Source: Hasllibacter sp963833115
GTDB taxonomy: Bacteria > Pseudomonadota > Alphaproteobacteria > Rhodobacterales > Rhodobacteraceae
DNA length: 64,000 bases
Direction: 5' to 3'
NCBI GenBank assembly: GCA_963833115.1
Contig: CAWHWS010000002.1
Coordinates: 1,612,001-1,676,000, forward strand
The translations under genes and the position numbers were made by a program. Positions 49,660-58,336 of this stretch are shown in pieces; the stretch's first letter is position 1; every line of letters starts with the position of its first letter. The notes beneath the pieces are model-generated. The model had not been told where the DNA came from, did not search any database, and saw only the letters and a program-made list of their open reading frames with translations.

Positions 49660-49944
49660 CTAGACGTCGATGGGATCCGCGGCCTCGGGGTGCTCGCGGC
49701 CCCAGGCGTGGACGAAGGGGCAGAGCGGGATGACGCGGAACCCCTTCGCGCGGGCCTCCTCGACCAGGTGGGCGACCAGCCGGTCGCCCGCGCGTCGCCC
49801 GCGCAGCGCGTCCGACACGTCGGTGCGTTCGGCGACGACCTCCGTGGGCGACAGGCGGGTGTAGGTCAGCTCGGCCTCGTGCCCGTCCTCGCGCAGGACG
49901 TAGCGGCCCCTGGAGCCGGCCTCCTCCAGGACGATCCCGCTCAC
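49660..49944 (-). CDS. Small GNAT-family acetyltransferase (YjdJ/NAT-like)
   Basis: The 94-residue protein matches the short GNAT domain: GRYVLREDGHEAELTYTRL, VVAERTDVSDALRGRRAGDRLVAHLVEEARAKGFRVIPLCPFVHAW and REHPEAADPI. The GRRAGDRL piece is the acetyl-CoA loop. Function is unknown. The start is GTG at 49944, overlapping the scoB stop (GTGA). It is the last gene of the scoA-LOV-scoB operon and ends 6 bases from the convergent lytic transglycosylase. Confidence 0.85.
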   Translation of the reverse strand: MSGIVLEEAGSRGRYVLREDGHEAELTYTRLSPTEVVAERTDVSDALRGRRAGDRLVAHLVEEARAKGFRVIPLCPFVHAWGREHPEAADPIDV

Positions 49945-50567
49945 GCGACGATCCTGGCGTCCGTGGCGGCGCGCAGCGCGTCCTCGCTCACCCCGTCCGC
50001 GCATTCGACGATGCGCAGCCCGCCCTCCACGACGTCGAGCACGCCGAGATCGGTGATGATGCGGTCGACGACCCCCTTGCCGGTGAGGGGCAGGGTGCAT
50101 TCGGGGATGAGCTTGCTCGCGCCGGACTTGCTGCGATGGTCCATGACCACGATGACGCGGCCGACCCCGGCCACGAGGTCCATCGCGCCGCCCATGCCCT
50201 TCACCAGCTTGCCCGGGATCATCCAGTTGGCGAGGTCGCCGTTCTCGGCCACCTCCATGGCGCCCAGGATCGCGGCCGCGATCTTGCCGCCGCGGATCAT
50301 GCCGAAGGAGGTCGCGCTGTCGAAATAGGCGGTGCGGTCGAGCTCCGTGATCGTCTGCTTGCCGGCGTTGATGAGATCGGGGTCCTCGTCCCCCTCGAGG
50401 GGGAAGGGGCCCATGCCGAGCATGCCGTTCTCGGACTGCAGGGTGATGTCCTTGTCGCCGACGTAGTTCGCAACCAGCGTCGGGATGCCGATCCCGAGAT
50501 TGACGTACATCCCGTCCTCGAGCTCCTCGGCCGCGCGGGCGGCCATCTGATCGCGTGTCCAGGGCAT
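49941..50567 (-). CDS. scoB: 3-oxoacid CoA-transferase subunit B
   Basis: The 208-residue protein has the beta-subunit signature: YVNLGIGIPTLVANYVGD, then LQSENGMLGMGPFP with the catalytic Glu in SENG, and FDSATSFGMIRGGKIAAAILGAMEV. It transfers CoA from succinyl-CoA to acetoacetate, or between related acids. Its partner ScoA is encoded upstream but separated by a histidine kinase gene. It starts 34 bases after the kinase stop. Confidence 0.93.
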   Translation of the reverse strand: MPWTRDQMAARAAEELEDGMYVNLGIGIPTLVANYVGDKDITLQSENGMLGMGPFPLEGDEDPDLINAGKQTITELDRTAYFDSATSFGMIRGGKIAAAILGAMEVAENGDLANWMIPGKLVKGMGGAMDLVAGVGRVIVVMDHRSKSGASKLIPECTLPLTGKGVVDRIITDLGVLDVVEGGLRIVECADGVSEDALRAATDARIVA

Positions 50568-50601
50568 GTCTCGCCTCCTGAGGGCCCGCTCGGGGCCGGT
50601 G

Positions 50602-51723
50602 TCACTCGTCCTCGGCGGCCTCCGCGCCGGCGATACTCCGGGGCGGGGGCGCGCCCTCGGCGCTCGTGCGGCCGAGGCCGTCCGCCGGCACGTCGAGGGT
50701 CACGACCGTGCCGGCCGCGCCGCGCACGAGTCCGAGCGAGCCGCCCAGCCCCTCCACGAGGCGGGAGATGATCCGCCCGCCGAGCCGGTCCGCGTCGGGG
50801 AAGGCCTGACCCGGCTCGATGCCGACGCCGTCATCGGCGACCGTCATGCGGATGCCGCCCTGGGCGAGGGTGGTCAGGCGCAGCTCGACCGAGCCGAAAT
50901 GCCGCCCCTCGAACGCGTGGCGCAGGGCGTTGGTGAGGAGCTCGGAGGCCAGGAGGCCGACGCGCGTCGCGGCGTCGACGCCCACGGTCGCGTCCACCGA
51001 ATCGACGTTCACCCGGATTCCCGGCCGGCCGTCCATGTGGGAGATCGCGGCGGCGACGCGGGTGACGTAGGCGCCCATCGCGATCACGTCCTCGTTGCGG
51101 GCTTCCGGGGCGGGGCGGATCAGCTCCTCGTAGAGGAGCTGCAGCGATTCGATGCGGTGCGAGAGGGCGACGAACTCCTCGGGCGCGGCGCTGCCCTGCG
51201 ATTGCAGGCGGATCATGCCGACGATCATCGAGAGGTGGTTGCGCACGCGGTGCTGGATCGCCTCGAGCTGCCCGGCCAGGCTGGCGCCGTCGGAGGCGAT
51301 GCCGGCGCCGCAGGGCGCGACCTCGTCCTCCATGCGCTTCTGCACGCCGAGGAAATAGGTCAGCGCGCCGTCGTCGTCGAAGAGGGGCGCGACCACGAGC
51401 CGGTTGCGGAACGTGCCGCCGTCGGCGCGGTAGTTCAGCATGTCGAGGGAGATGTCCTCGCACGCGTCCACGGCGTCGCGCAGGCGGCGCACCGCGTCCG
51501 GATCCGTGTCCGGCCCCTGGAGGAAGCGGCAGTTGCGCCCGATCACGGCCGACTTGTCGTAGCCGGTGAGCCTGCCGAACGCGTCGTTGACGTAGACGAT
51601 CGGATTGTCCTCGATCCGCGGGTCGGTGATGACCATCGACACCGTCGAGCGGGTGAAGGCGATATGCGCGCCGTCCTCGTCGACGACGGGGCCGAGGCGC
51701 TTGGTCGGGCGGGACGGGGCCAT
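50602..51723 (-). CDS. LOV-domain histidine kinase (HisKA_2/HWE-like), blue-light sensor
   Basis: The 373-residue soluble protein has an N-terminal LOV domain (residues ~22-130) with the flavin adduct motif GRNCRFLQG, Cys65. The flavin-contacting NDAFGRLTGY precedes it and LVVAPLFDDDGALTYFLGVQ follows. A HisKA_2 phosphoacceptor (LEAIQHRVRNHLSMIVGMI, His158) and a HATPase domain follow (LLASELLTNALRHAFEG, VADDGVGIEP, GGRIISRLVEGLGGSLGL). It should form a flavin-cysteinyl adduct under blue light and control autophosphorylation; no response regulator is adjacent. It lies 5 bases after scoA and 34 before scoB. Confidence 0.92.
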   Translation of the reverse strand: MAPSRPTKRLGPVVDEDGAHIAFTRSTVSMVITDPRIEDNPIVYVNDAFGRLTGYDKSAVIGRNCRFLQGPDTDPDAVRRLRDAVDACEDISLDMLNYRADGGTFRNRLVVAPLFDDDGALTYFLGVQKRMEDEVAPCGAGIASDGASLAGQLEAIQHRVRNHLSMIVGMIRLQSQGSAAPEEFVALSHRIESLQLLYEELIRPAPEARNEDVIAMGAYVTRVAAAISHMDGRPGIRVNVDSVDATVGVDAATRVGLLASELLTNALRHAFEGRHFGSVELRLTTLAQGGIRMTVADDGVGIEPGQAFPDADRLGGRIISRLVEGLGGSLGLVRGAAGTVVTLDVPADGLGRTSAEGAPPPRSIAGAEAAEDE

Positions 51724-51728
51724 GCGCG

Positions 51729-52442
51729 TCAGGCCGCCGTCGCGGCGCCGCGGGGGCGGGTGGTGCGTTGCTCGATCCGCTTCTCGTGGGTTCCCTGGAT
51801 GAGGCGGTGCACGTAGATGCCCGGCAGGTGGATCGCGTCCGGATCGAGCGAGCCGCGCGGCACGATCTCCTCCACCTCGGCGACGCAGACGCGCCCGCAG
51901 GTGGCGGCGGGGACGTTGAAGTTGCGCGCGGTCTTGCGGAACACGAGGTTGCCGGTGTCGTCGCCGCGCCAGGCCTTCACGATCGCCAGGTCCGCGACGA
52001 TGCCGCGCTCCTGGACGTATTCGCGCCCGTCGAAGGTGGCGGTCGGCTTGCCCTCGGCGACCTGGGTGCCCACGCCGGTGGCGGTGTAGAAGGCCGGGAT
52101 GCCGGCGCCGCCCGCGCGCATCCGCTCGGCCAGCGTGCCCTGGGGGTTGAACTCGATCTCCAGCTCGCCGGCCAGGTACTGGCGCATGAACTCGGCGTTC
52201 TCGCCCACGTAGCTCGACAGCATCTTCCTCACCTGCCGCGTCGCGAGCAGGATGCCGATGCCGAAATCGTCCACGCCCGCGTTGTTGGATGCGAAGGTCA
52301 GGTCCTTCGTGCCAGCGTCCCGGATCGCCGCCAGCAGCAGCTCGGGGATGCCGCAGAGGCCGAAGCCGCCGGCGGCGACGAACATCCCGTCGTGCAGCAG
52401 CCCCTCGAGCGCGGAGGGCGCGTCGTCGTAGACCTTCTTCAT
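51729..52442 (-). CDS. scoA: 3-oxoacid CoA-transferase subunit A
   Basis: The 237-residue protein has the alpha-subunit pattern: GMFVAAGGFGLCGIPELLLAAI (GGFG loop), LTFASNNAGVDDFGIGILL and LEIEFNPQGTLAERMRAGGAGIPAFYT. With ScoB it activates acetoacetate during ketone body or PHB breakdown. MKKVYDDAPSALEGLL is the usual N-terminus. It is the first gene of the operon, so transcription also covers the LOV kinase, scoB and GNAT genes. Confidence 0.94.
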   Translation of the reverse strand: MKKVYDDAPSALEGLLHDGMFVAAGGFGLCGIPELLLAAIRDAGTKDLTFASNNAGVDDFGIGILLATRQVRKMLSSYVGENAEFMRQYLAGELEIEFNPQGTLAERMRAGGAGIPAFYTATGVGTQVAEGKPTATFDGREYVQERGIVADLAIVKAWRGDDTGNLVFRKTARNFNVPAATCGRVCVAEVEEIVPRGSLDPDAIHLPGIYVHRLIQGTHEKRIEQRTTRPRGAATAA

Positions 52443-52617
52443 GCCGGCTCCCCCGAATGTGCCGAGAACATGCTATGCGGCGCCTGCGAAGGCAACTCGG
52501 AGCGGCCGCCTACCGGCGGGGTCGCGGATGGCGACCAGGGTTGCCGCGGCGTCCGGTTGCGACGTAGCCTCATATCGACCCCTCATCGGACTTCACCGCA
52601 CTGGAGCATTCGACGCC

Positions 52618-53499
52618 ATGATCAAACCCCTCTTCGCCGCAGCGCTCGGCACCTCCCTCTGGCTCGCGCCGGGCGCATTCGCCGCCACGCTCGACTACGT
52701 TCTTGTCGCGGGGGCGAGCGAAGGCCTGCCGAACCAATCGTCGGACGGCCTGCGGTTGGAGGAGGAGGATGTCGTCCTCGGCCCCACCTTCAGCCTGTCG
52801 GAGTCGGCCACCGCGGGGCGGGCGAGCGCGTCGGCGGTAATCGACATCGACCGGGACGCCGGCTCGATCAAGTTCGGCGCGTCGTCGTCCGCGGCGCCGG
52901 CCCCGAGCGGGGCGTCCCAGAGCAACTCCAGCGATGCCGTCGCCACCGCGGCCTTCATCCTGGACGAGCGGTTCACCGTGGCCGGTGCCGGCGAGGTGAC
53001 GTTCTCGTCGCGATCGACGGCGTGCTGACGGAGAGCGAGAGGCTGCGGCCGGACGTTGGCGAGCGGCACCGCGTACCTTTCCCGTCAGCTGCAGGTGTTC
53101 ACGTTCGGGCCGAACTTCGTGAGCACGCCGCGAGCCTTCGACAACACGAGCAACCTCCCCGGCGGGTTCGGCACGATCCTCATCGACGAAGTTCTGACGT
53201 CCACCGGCACGGTGATCGACGGGCAGCTGCTGGTGTTCTGACTGTCGCTCGACGCACGGGCGAGTTCACCTGCCGACTAGGCGGGGAGCGTCCACAGCGC
53301 GTCGGCGGACTTCCTCAACACGGCCTTCGTCTCGATCGCCACGACGGACGGCGTGACCGTCACCTCCGAAGGCGGGTTCCTGTCGAACCCGGGCGGGGGC
53401 GGGGATGTCGGTCCGCCGGCGCCGATCCCGCTTCCGGCGGGGCTGCCGCTGATGCTCGCGGGGCTCGGGGCGCTTGTCCTCACCCGGCGGAGGCGCTGA
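52618..53499 (+). pseudogene. VPLPA-CTERM-type exported protein, broken reading frame
   Basis: A signal peptide (KPLFAAALGTSLWLAPGAFA) starts the gene and a VPLPA-CTERM tail ends it: PIPLPAGLPLMLAGLGALVL then RRRR, all in one frame. In between that frame has stops at 53026, 53239 and 53278. Around 53004 the sense jumps to another frame (LVAIDGVLTESERL) and back by about 53045 (ASGTAYLSRQLQVF), which suggests a lost C near 53004 plus a compensating change. FLNTAFVSIATTDGVTVTSEGG before the tail is typical of such surface proteins. It is either decayed or affected by sequence errors; exosortase genes are not in the window. Confidence 0.75.
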
Positions 53500-53517
53500 C
53501 GCTCCGGGCGGCGGGGG

Positions 53518-56292
53518 TCAGTCCTCCGCCGCCGCGCGGCGCGCCGGCTTCTTCTTCGGGGCCGCCTTCTTCTTCGGGGCCGCCTTCTTCGCCGCGGGCT
53601 TCTTGGCGGCGGGCTTCTTGGCGGCGGGCTTCTTCGCCGGGGCCTTCTTCGCCGCGGCGCGCTTCTTGGGGGACTTGGCCTCCTTCTCGGCGATGAGCTC
53701 GAGGGCGATCTCGATGTTCACGTCCTCCGGCTTCATCTCCTTGGGTATGGTGGCGTTCACCTTCTCCCACTTGACGTAGGGGCCGTAGCGCCCTTCCATC
53801 ACCGCGATGGCGCCGCCCTCGGGGTGCTCGCCGACCTCGACGAGGGGCTTGGCCGCCGCCCGCGCGCCGCGGCCCTTGGCCTTCTGCGCCAGCACCTCGA
53901 CCGCGCGGTTCATGCCGACGGTGAACACCTCCTCGACGTCGTCGAGCGAGGCCGACTTACCGCCGCGCCCGGTGTCCTCGTTGTGCTTCACGTAGGGGCC
54001 GTAGCGGCCGATCGTGGCCCAGATGTTCACCCCGTCCTCGGGATGCTGCCCGATCAGGCGGGGCAGGGACAGGAGGCGGACGGCCTGCTCGAGGTCCAGC
54101 GTCTCGAGGGGCCAGCTCTCGGGGATGGAGGCGCGGGGGGGCTTGGTGCCCTCCTCCGCCTCGCCGCGCTGGACGTAGGGGCCGAAGCGACCCTTGTGCA
54201 GCCAGATCGGATCACCCGCGTCCTCGCCCAGCATCTTGCCCTCGGGCGGGATCGCGCCCTCCGCGCCCTCGGCCGAGGGGGGGCCGAACGGGCGGGTGAA
54301 CTTGCAGTCGGGATAGCGCGAGCAGCCGATGAAGGCGCCGCCGGCCCGCGCGGTGCGCATCGACAGCCGGCCCTCCCGGCAATGGGGGCACAGGCGCGGA
54401 TCGGTGCCGTCGCCGGGATCGGGGAAGATGTGCGGGGCGAGGACGTCGTTGATCTTCTCGAGCACGTCGGTGATCCGAAGCTCGGCGGTCTCCTCGATCG
54501 CGGCGTGGAAATCCTCCCAGAAGCGGCGCAGGACCTCCTTCCAGTCGGCCTCCCCCGCGCTCACCTCGTCGAGCTGCGTCTCCAGCCCGGCGGTGAAGTC
54601 GTACTCCACGTAACGGCGGAAGTAGTTGGACAGGAACGCGGTCACCAGCCGGCCCTGGTCCTCGGGGGCGAGGCGGCCCTTGTCCTTGGAGACGTAGCCG
54701 CGGTCCTGGATCGTGGTCACGATGGAGGCGTAGGTCGAGGGGCGGCCGATGCCGAGCTCCTCCATCCGCTTGACGAGCGTGGCCTCGGTGTAGCGGGGCG
54801 GGGGCTGGGTGAAGGACTGGCGCGCGAGGACGGCGTCGTTCTCGGCGAGCACGGCGTTCGCCGCGCGCCGGTCCGTGGGCGCGAGCGTGTCGACGACCTC
54901 GTCCTGCGCCGCGGTGATCTTGTCGAACTCGGCGCGCAGGGCGGGGGCGAAGGCGGCGGGCTCGCCCTGCGATATCTGCGGCAGGCGGTTCTCGTCGTCG
55001 TCCTCGGAGGGCTCGTCGCGGCCCTCCGTATAGACCTTGATGAAGCCGTCGAAGGTGATGACCTGGCCCGTGGCGCGCAGCTCGACCTGCCCGTCCTGCG
55101 AGCCGATGGTGACGGCCGTGCGCTCGAGCCGGGCGGCGGCCATCTGGCAGGCGGTCGTGCGCTTCCAGATGAGGTCGTAGAGCTTGCGCTGGTCGCCGTC
55201 CGCGATCCGCACCGCGGCGGGCGTGGCGGCCACGTCCGTGGGGCGGATGCACTCGTGCGCCTCCTGCGCGTTCTTGGCCTTGTTCTTGTACATGCGCGGC
55301 GAGTCCGGCACGTAGTCCTTGCCGTACTCGCGGGCGATGAACGCGCGCGTGGCCATCACCGCCTCGGGGGCCATGTCGATGCCGTCGGTCCGCATGTAGG
55401 TGATGAGCCCGGCCTCGTAGAGGCGCTGGGCCGCGGACATGCACTGCCGCGCGCCCATGCCGAACTTGCGGGACGCCTCCTGCTGGAGGGTGGAGGTCAT
55501 GAACGGCGCGGCGGGGTTTCGGGTGGCGGGCTTGGCCTCGACGGCCGTGACCGTGAGCGCGCGGGAGGCGATCGCGGCGACGGCCATCTCCGCCTGGGTC
55601 GCGTCGGCGAGGTCGAAGCGGTCGAGCTTGCGGCCCGCCAGGGAGACGAGGCGGGCGGTGTAGCCCTTGCCGCGCGGCGTCTCGAAGGCGGCCGCGACGC
55701 TCCAGTACTCGCGGGCGTCGAAGGCTTCGATCTCCATCTCGCGCTCGACGATGAGGCGCAGGGAGACGGACTGCACCCGGCCGGCGGACTTGGCGCCGGG
55801 CAGCTTGCGCCAGAGGACGGGCGAGAGGTTGAAGCCGACGAGGTAGTCGAGCGCGCGGCGGGCGAGATAGGCGTGCACCAGCGGGGCGTCGACGTCGCGC
55901 GGGGCGGCCATCGCGTCGGTGACGGCCTTCTTGGTGATCTGGTTGAAGACGACGCGGCGGGGCTTGTGCTCGCGCAGGATCTTGGCGGTGTCGCGGCGGC
56001 GGCCGAGCTCCTCCTCTAGGTGCCAGGAGATCGCCTCCCCCTCGCGGTCGGGGTCGGTGGCGAGGATCAGGTCGGGATCGGACTGGAGGGCGTCGGCGAT
56101 CGCCTTGACGTGCTTGCGGGAGTCGCTGGCGACCTCCCATTTCATCTCGAACCCGCCATCGGGGTCGACCGAGCCGTCCTTGGGGGGCAGGTCGCGGATG
56201 TGGCCGTAGGAGGCGAGGACGGTGTAGCCGGGGCCCAGATACTTGTTGATCGTCTTGGCCTTGGCAGGGGATTCGACGACGACGACGGGCAT
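53518..56292 (-). CDS. topA: DNA topoisomerase I
   Basis: The 924-residue type IA enzyme begins MPVVVVESPAKAKTINKYLG (TOPRIM Glu). It has LATDPDREGEAISWH (DxD), the active-site segment GLITYMRTDGIDM, and the domain II/III motifs YASIVTTIQDRGYV. Zinc-ribbon-like repeats follow, one CPHCREGRLSMRT...CSRYPDC with cysteines and others degenerate. The C-terminal tail of about 45 residues is Lys/Ala/Pro-rich with repeated AAKKP units, which probably binds DNA electrostatically. It relaxes negative supercoils. ATG 56292 gives the family start. Adjacent dprA starts upstream on the same strand. Confidence 0.97.
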   Translation of the reverse strand: MPVVVVESPAKAKTINKYLGPGYTVLASYGHIRDLPPKDGSVDPDGGFEMKWEVASDSRKHVKAIADALQSDPDLILATDPDREGEAISWHLEEELGRRRDTAKILREHKPRRVVFNQITKKAVTDAMAAPRDVDAPLVHAYLARRALDYLVGFNLSPVLWRKLPGAKSAGRVQSVSLRLIVEREMEIEAFDAREYWSVAAAFETPRGKGYTARLVSLAGRKLDRFDLADATQAEMAVAAIASRALTVTAVEAKPATRNPAAPFMTSTLQQEASRKFGMGARQCMSAAQRLYEAGLITYMRTDGIDMAPEAVMATRAFIAREYGKDYVPDSPRMYKNKAKNAQEAHECIRPTDVAATPAAVRIADGDQRKLYDLIWKRTTACQMAAARLERTAVTIGSQDGQVELRATGQVITFDGFIKVYTEGRDEPSEDDDENRLPQISQGEPAAFAPALRAEFDKITAAQDEVVDTLAPTDRRAANAVLAENDAVLARQSFTQPPPRYTEATLVKRMEELGIGRPSTYASIVTTIQDRGYVSKDKGRLAPEDQGRLVTAFLSNYFRRYVEYDFTAGLETQLDEVSAGEADWKEVLRRFWEDFHAAIEETAELRITDVLEKINDVLAPHIFPDPGDGTDPRLCPHCREGRLSMRTARAGGAFIGCSRYPDCKFTRPFGPPSAEGAEGAIPPEGKMLGEDAGDPIWLHKGRFGPYVQRGEAEEGTKPPRASIPESWPLETLDLEQAVRLLSLPRLIGQHPEDGVNIWATIGRYGPYVKHNEDTGRGGKSASLDDVEEVFTVGMNRAVEVLAQKAKGRGARAAAKPLVEVGEHPEGGAIAVMEGRYGPYVKWEKVNATIPKEMKPEDVNIEIALELIAEKEAKSPKKRAAAKKAPAKKPAAKKPAAKKPAAKKAAPKKKAAPKKKPARRAAAED

Positions 56293-56437
56293 GCGGGGCG
56301 TTCCTCGGAGCAGGGTCTGGGCGGGCTTCGGCGAGCGGGGCGCGGGGGCCGCGGGCGGCCGCCGACACGGGGCGACATACGTGGGCAGGGCCGGGCCGGT
56401 GTCAATCGCGGCGCCTGGCGGCCCGCGCGGGGCGCGG

Positions 56438-57754
56438 TCAGACGGCGACGAGGCGGCCGCCGGCGATGCGCTCGATCCGGCCGTCGAGCTCCAGGTCCAG
56501 GAGGACGGGGGCGATCGCGGAGACGGGCAGGCCCATCGCCCGCAGGAGCGCGTCCTCGGCGACGGGCTGGGCGAGCCGGTCGAGGAGCGCGCGGCGCAGG
56601 TCGCCGGGTGGCGGCGCCGGCGGGTCGCGGCGCGGGCCGTCAGGCGCGGGCCCGAGGGGCAGGGCGGCGGCCGGCCGCTCCCGTCCCTCTCGGCCTTCGG
56701 CCTGCGAGGGCCCGGCCGGGCCTCGTCGCTGCGCGACATCGGCGCCGCTGCGCGGGGCGGGGGCGTGGTCCTGCGGGGCAGGGGCGTCTCGCGGCGGGGG
56801 AGGGTCCGGGACGGCGTCGTCCGGCGCGGGCGGGGCCGCGCGGGCGGCCGGGACGCGGCCGCGCGGGGCGAGGCGCTCGATCGCCTCGATCACGTCCTGG
56901 GCGCCGCGCACGAGGAGCGCGCCGTCCCTGATGAGCATGTTGGGGCCCGAGGCACGCGGCTCGAGCGGATGGCCGGGCACGGCCATGACCTCGCGCCCGG
57001 CCTCGGCGGCGAGGCGCGCGGTGAGCAGGCTGCCCGAACGGGCGGCGGCCTCGATCACGACGAGCCCGAGCGAGAGGCCGGCGACGATGCGGTTGCGGCG
57101 CGGAAAGTCCCGCGCGGCGGCGGCGGCGCCCATCTCCCGCTCGGAGACCAGCACGCCCCCCTCGGCCGCGATGCGCGAGGCGAGGGCCGCGGTCTCCGCC
57201 GGGACGGGGCGGTCGACCCCGCCGGCGAGGACGGCCGCCGTCTGGCCGGGCAGGGCGGCGGCATGCGCGGCGGCGTCGATCCCGCGGGCGAGGCCGGAGA
57301 CGACCGTGATCCCGGCCTCGGCCAAGGTGCCGGCGAGGCGCCGGGCCATCCGCTCGCCCAGCGAGGAGGCGGCGCGAGCGCCCACGATGGCGACGCAGGG
57401 CGCGGTCAGGAGCGCGGGATCGCCGCGGCACCACAGGAGCGGGGGCGCGTCCGAGAGTTGCGCCAACGCCTCCGGATACAGCGGATCGCCGAGCCAGATC
57501 GCGGCGGCCCCGGCGCGGGCGGCGGCGGTCGCCTCGGCTTCGGCGGCGGCCTCGGAGCAAGGGGCGTAGCGATCGACATGGGCGGCGGCGGCCATCGCGG
57601 GCAGCGCCGCGAGCGCCGCCTCGGCCGTGCCGTGCTCGTCCATCATCCGCCGCCAGGCGACGGGCCCGATGCGCGGCGAGCGCAGAAGGCGCAGGCGGGC
57701 GAGATCCTTCGCCGGAGGGCCGGGGCGGGCGCGGATGCGGGAGAGGAGCGTCAG
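56438..57754 (-). CDS. dprA: DNA-protecting protein DprA, probable CTG start
   Basis: The 438-residue protein has a helical N-terminal domain (RLRLLRSPRIGPVAWRRMMDEHG), the Rossmann DNA-binding core (CVAIVGARAASSLGERMARRL, VVSGLARGIDAAAHAAAL, FPRRNRIVAGLSLGLVVIEAAARSGSLLTARLA), a Pro/Ala-rich linker and a C-terminal winged helix (LLRAMGLPVSAIAPVLLDLELDGRI). It loads RecA on incoming single strands during uptake. No ATG, GTG or TTG precedes the conserved part; CTG 57754 has GGAGG 7 bases upstream. A perfect CtrA box stands 48 bases further upstream. Confidence 0.93.
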   Translation of the reverse strand: MTLLSRIRARPGPPAKDLARLRLLRSPRIGPVAWRRMMDEHGTAEAALAALPAMAAAAHVDRYAPCSEAAAEAEATAAARAGAAAIWLGDPLYPEALAQLSDAPPLLWCRGDPALLTAPCVAIVGARAASSLGERMARRLAGTLAEAGITVVSGLARGIDAAAHAAALPGQTAAVLAGGVDRPVPAETAALASRIAAEGGVLVSEREMGAAAAARDFPRRNRIVAGLSLGLVVIEAAARSGSLLTARLAAEAGREVMAVPGHPLEPRASGPNMLIRDGALLVRGAQDVIEAIERLAPRGRVPAARAAPPAPDDAVPDPPPPRDAPAPQDHAPAPRSGADVAQRRGPAGPSQAEGREGRERPAAALPLGPAPDGPRRDPPAPPPGDLRRALLDRLAQPVAEDALLRAMGLPVSAIAPVLLDLELDGRIERIAGGRLVAV

Positions 57755-57800
57755 CGTGTCGCCTCCGGGACGGGTGCCGGCCCGGTATGGCGGCGGAGGC

Positions 57801-57818
57801 GTTAACGGGCGGTTAACC
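57801..57818. promoter_or_regulatory. Perfect palindromic CtrA-binding site upstream of dprA
   Basis: TTAA at 57802-57805 and TTAAC at 57813-57817 are separated by exactly 7 bases, the full CtrA consensus TTAA-N7-TTAAC. The complement strand reads the same pattern, so it is a two-sided site. It lies 48-64 bases upstream of the dprA start, between dprA and the membrane gene whose stop is at 57829. Confidence 0.75.
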
Positions 57819-57828
57819 GTGACGCAAG

Positions 57829-58317
57829 CTAGGCGCCGCCGGTCTCGAACCGGTGGAAGGCGAGGGCGAGGAGCGCGCCGAACGCGCCGGCGGAGAGGAG
57901 GACGACGAGGCCGGGCACGCCGCTGAACCCCAGGGCGGCGAGGCCGGCGAGCCCCGCCGCCGCCCCGCCGGCCAGGGCGTAGGCCAGCGCCCCGCCGCCG
58001 CGCCGGGCGAGCCACGAGGACGCGGGCGCGCCGATCAACAGAAGGGCCCAGGGCGCCACCAGCACGCCGCCCGCGCCCCACACGCCGGCGATGAGGGCCG
58101 AGATCGCCAGGCCGCTCTCGCCCGCGAGGAAGGGGAAGGCCGCCGAGGAGGCCGAGCCGATCCCCCCCGCGCAAAGCCCGGTCTGGCCGACCGCGTACCA
58201 GCGCGCGGACCAGTCGGGCGCGTGGTTCGTCGCCCAGGCGAAGGCGAAGGCGATGGCAACCGGCGCGAACCAGAGCACGGCGAGGGTCAGGAAGCTCTGG
58301 GCGTAGGTGCCGATCAT
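57829..58317 (-). CDS. Small conserved membrane protein of unknown function
   Basis: This 162-residue protein has five hydrophobic helices: YAQSFLTLAVLWFAPVAIAFAFAWA, GLCAGGIGSASSAAFPFL, LAISALIAGVWGAGGVLVAPWALLLIG, ALAYALAGGAAAGLAGLAALGF and VPGLVVLLSAGAFGALLALAF. The WATNHAPDWSARW segment is a polar loop between the first helices. No family is recognised. It follows tldD by 19 bases on the same strand, and its stop precedes the CtrA box of dprA. Confidence 0.68.
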   Translation of the reverse strand: MIGTYAQSFLTLAVLWFAPVAIAFAFAWATNHAPDWSARWYAVGQTGLCAGGIGSASSAAFPFLAGESGLAISALIAGVWGAGGVLVAPWALLLIGAPASSWLARRGGGALAYALAGGAAAGLAGLAALGFSGVPGLVVLLSAGAFGALLALAFHRFETGGA

Positions 58318-58336
58318 CGGATCGCGAACCCGCGCG

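Noticed and set aside
51768..53696. A long plus-strand frame running over scoA and the CTERM gene
   Set aside because: It crosses a well-supported opposite gene and unrelated sequence, and only a short piece (near 53004-53045) matches the CTERM gene through a frameshift.
57838..57862. A tRNA-like GGTCTCGAACCGG segment
   Set aside because: It lies within the coding end of a membrane protein, and no acceptor stem, D-arm or anticodon arm can be drawn around it.
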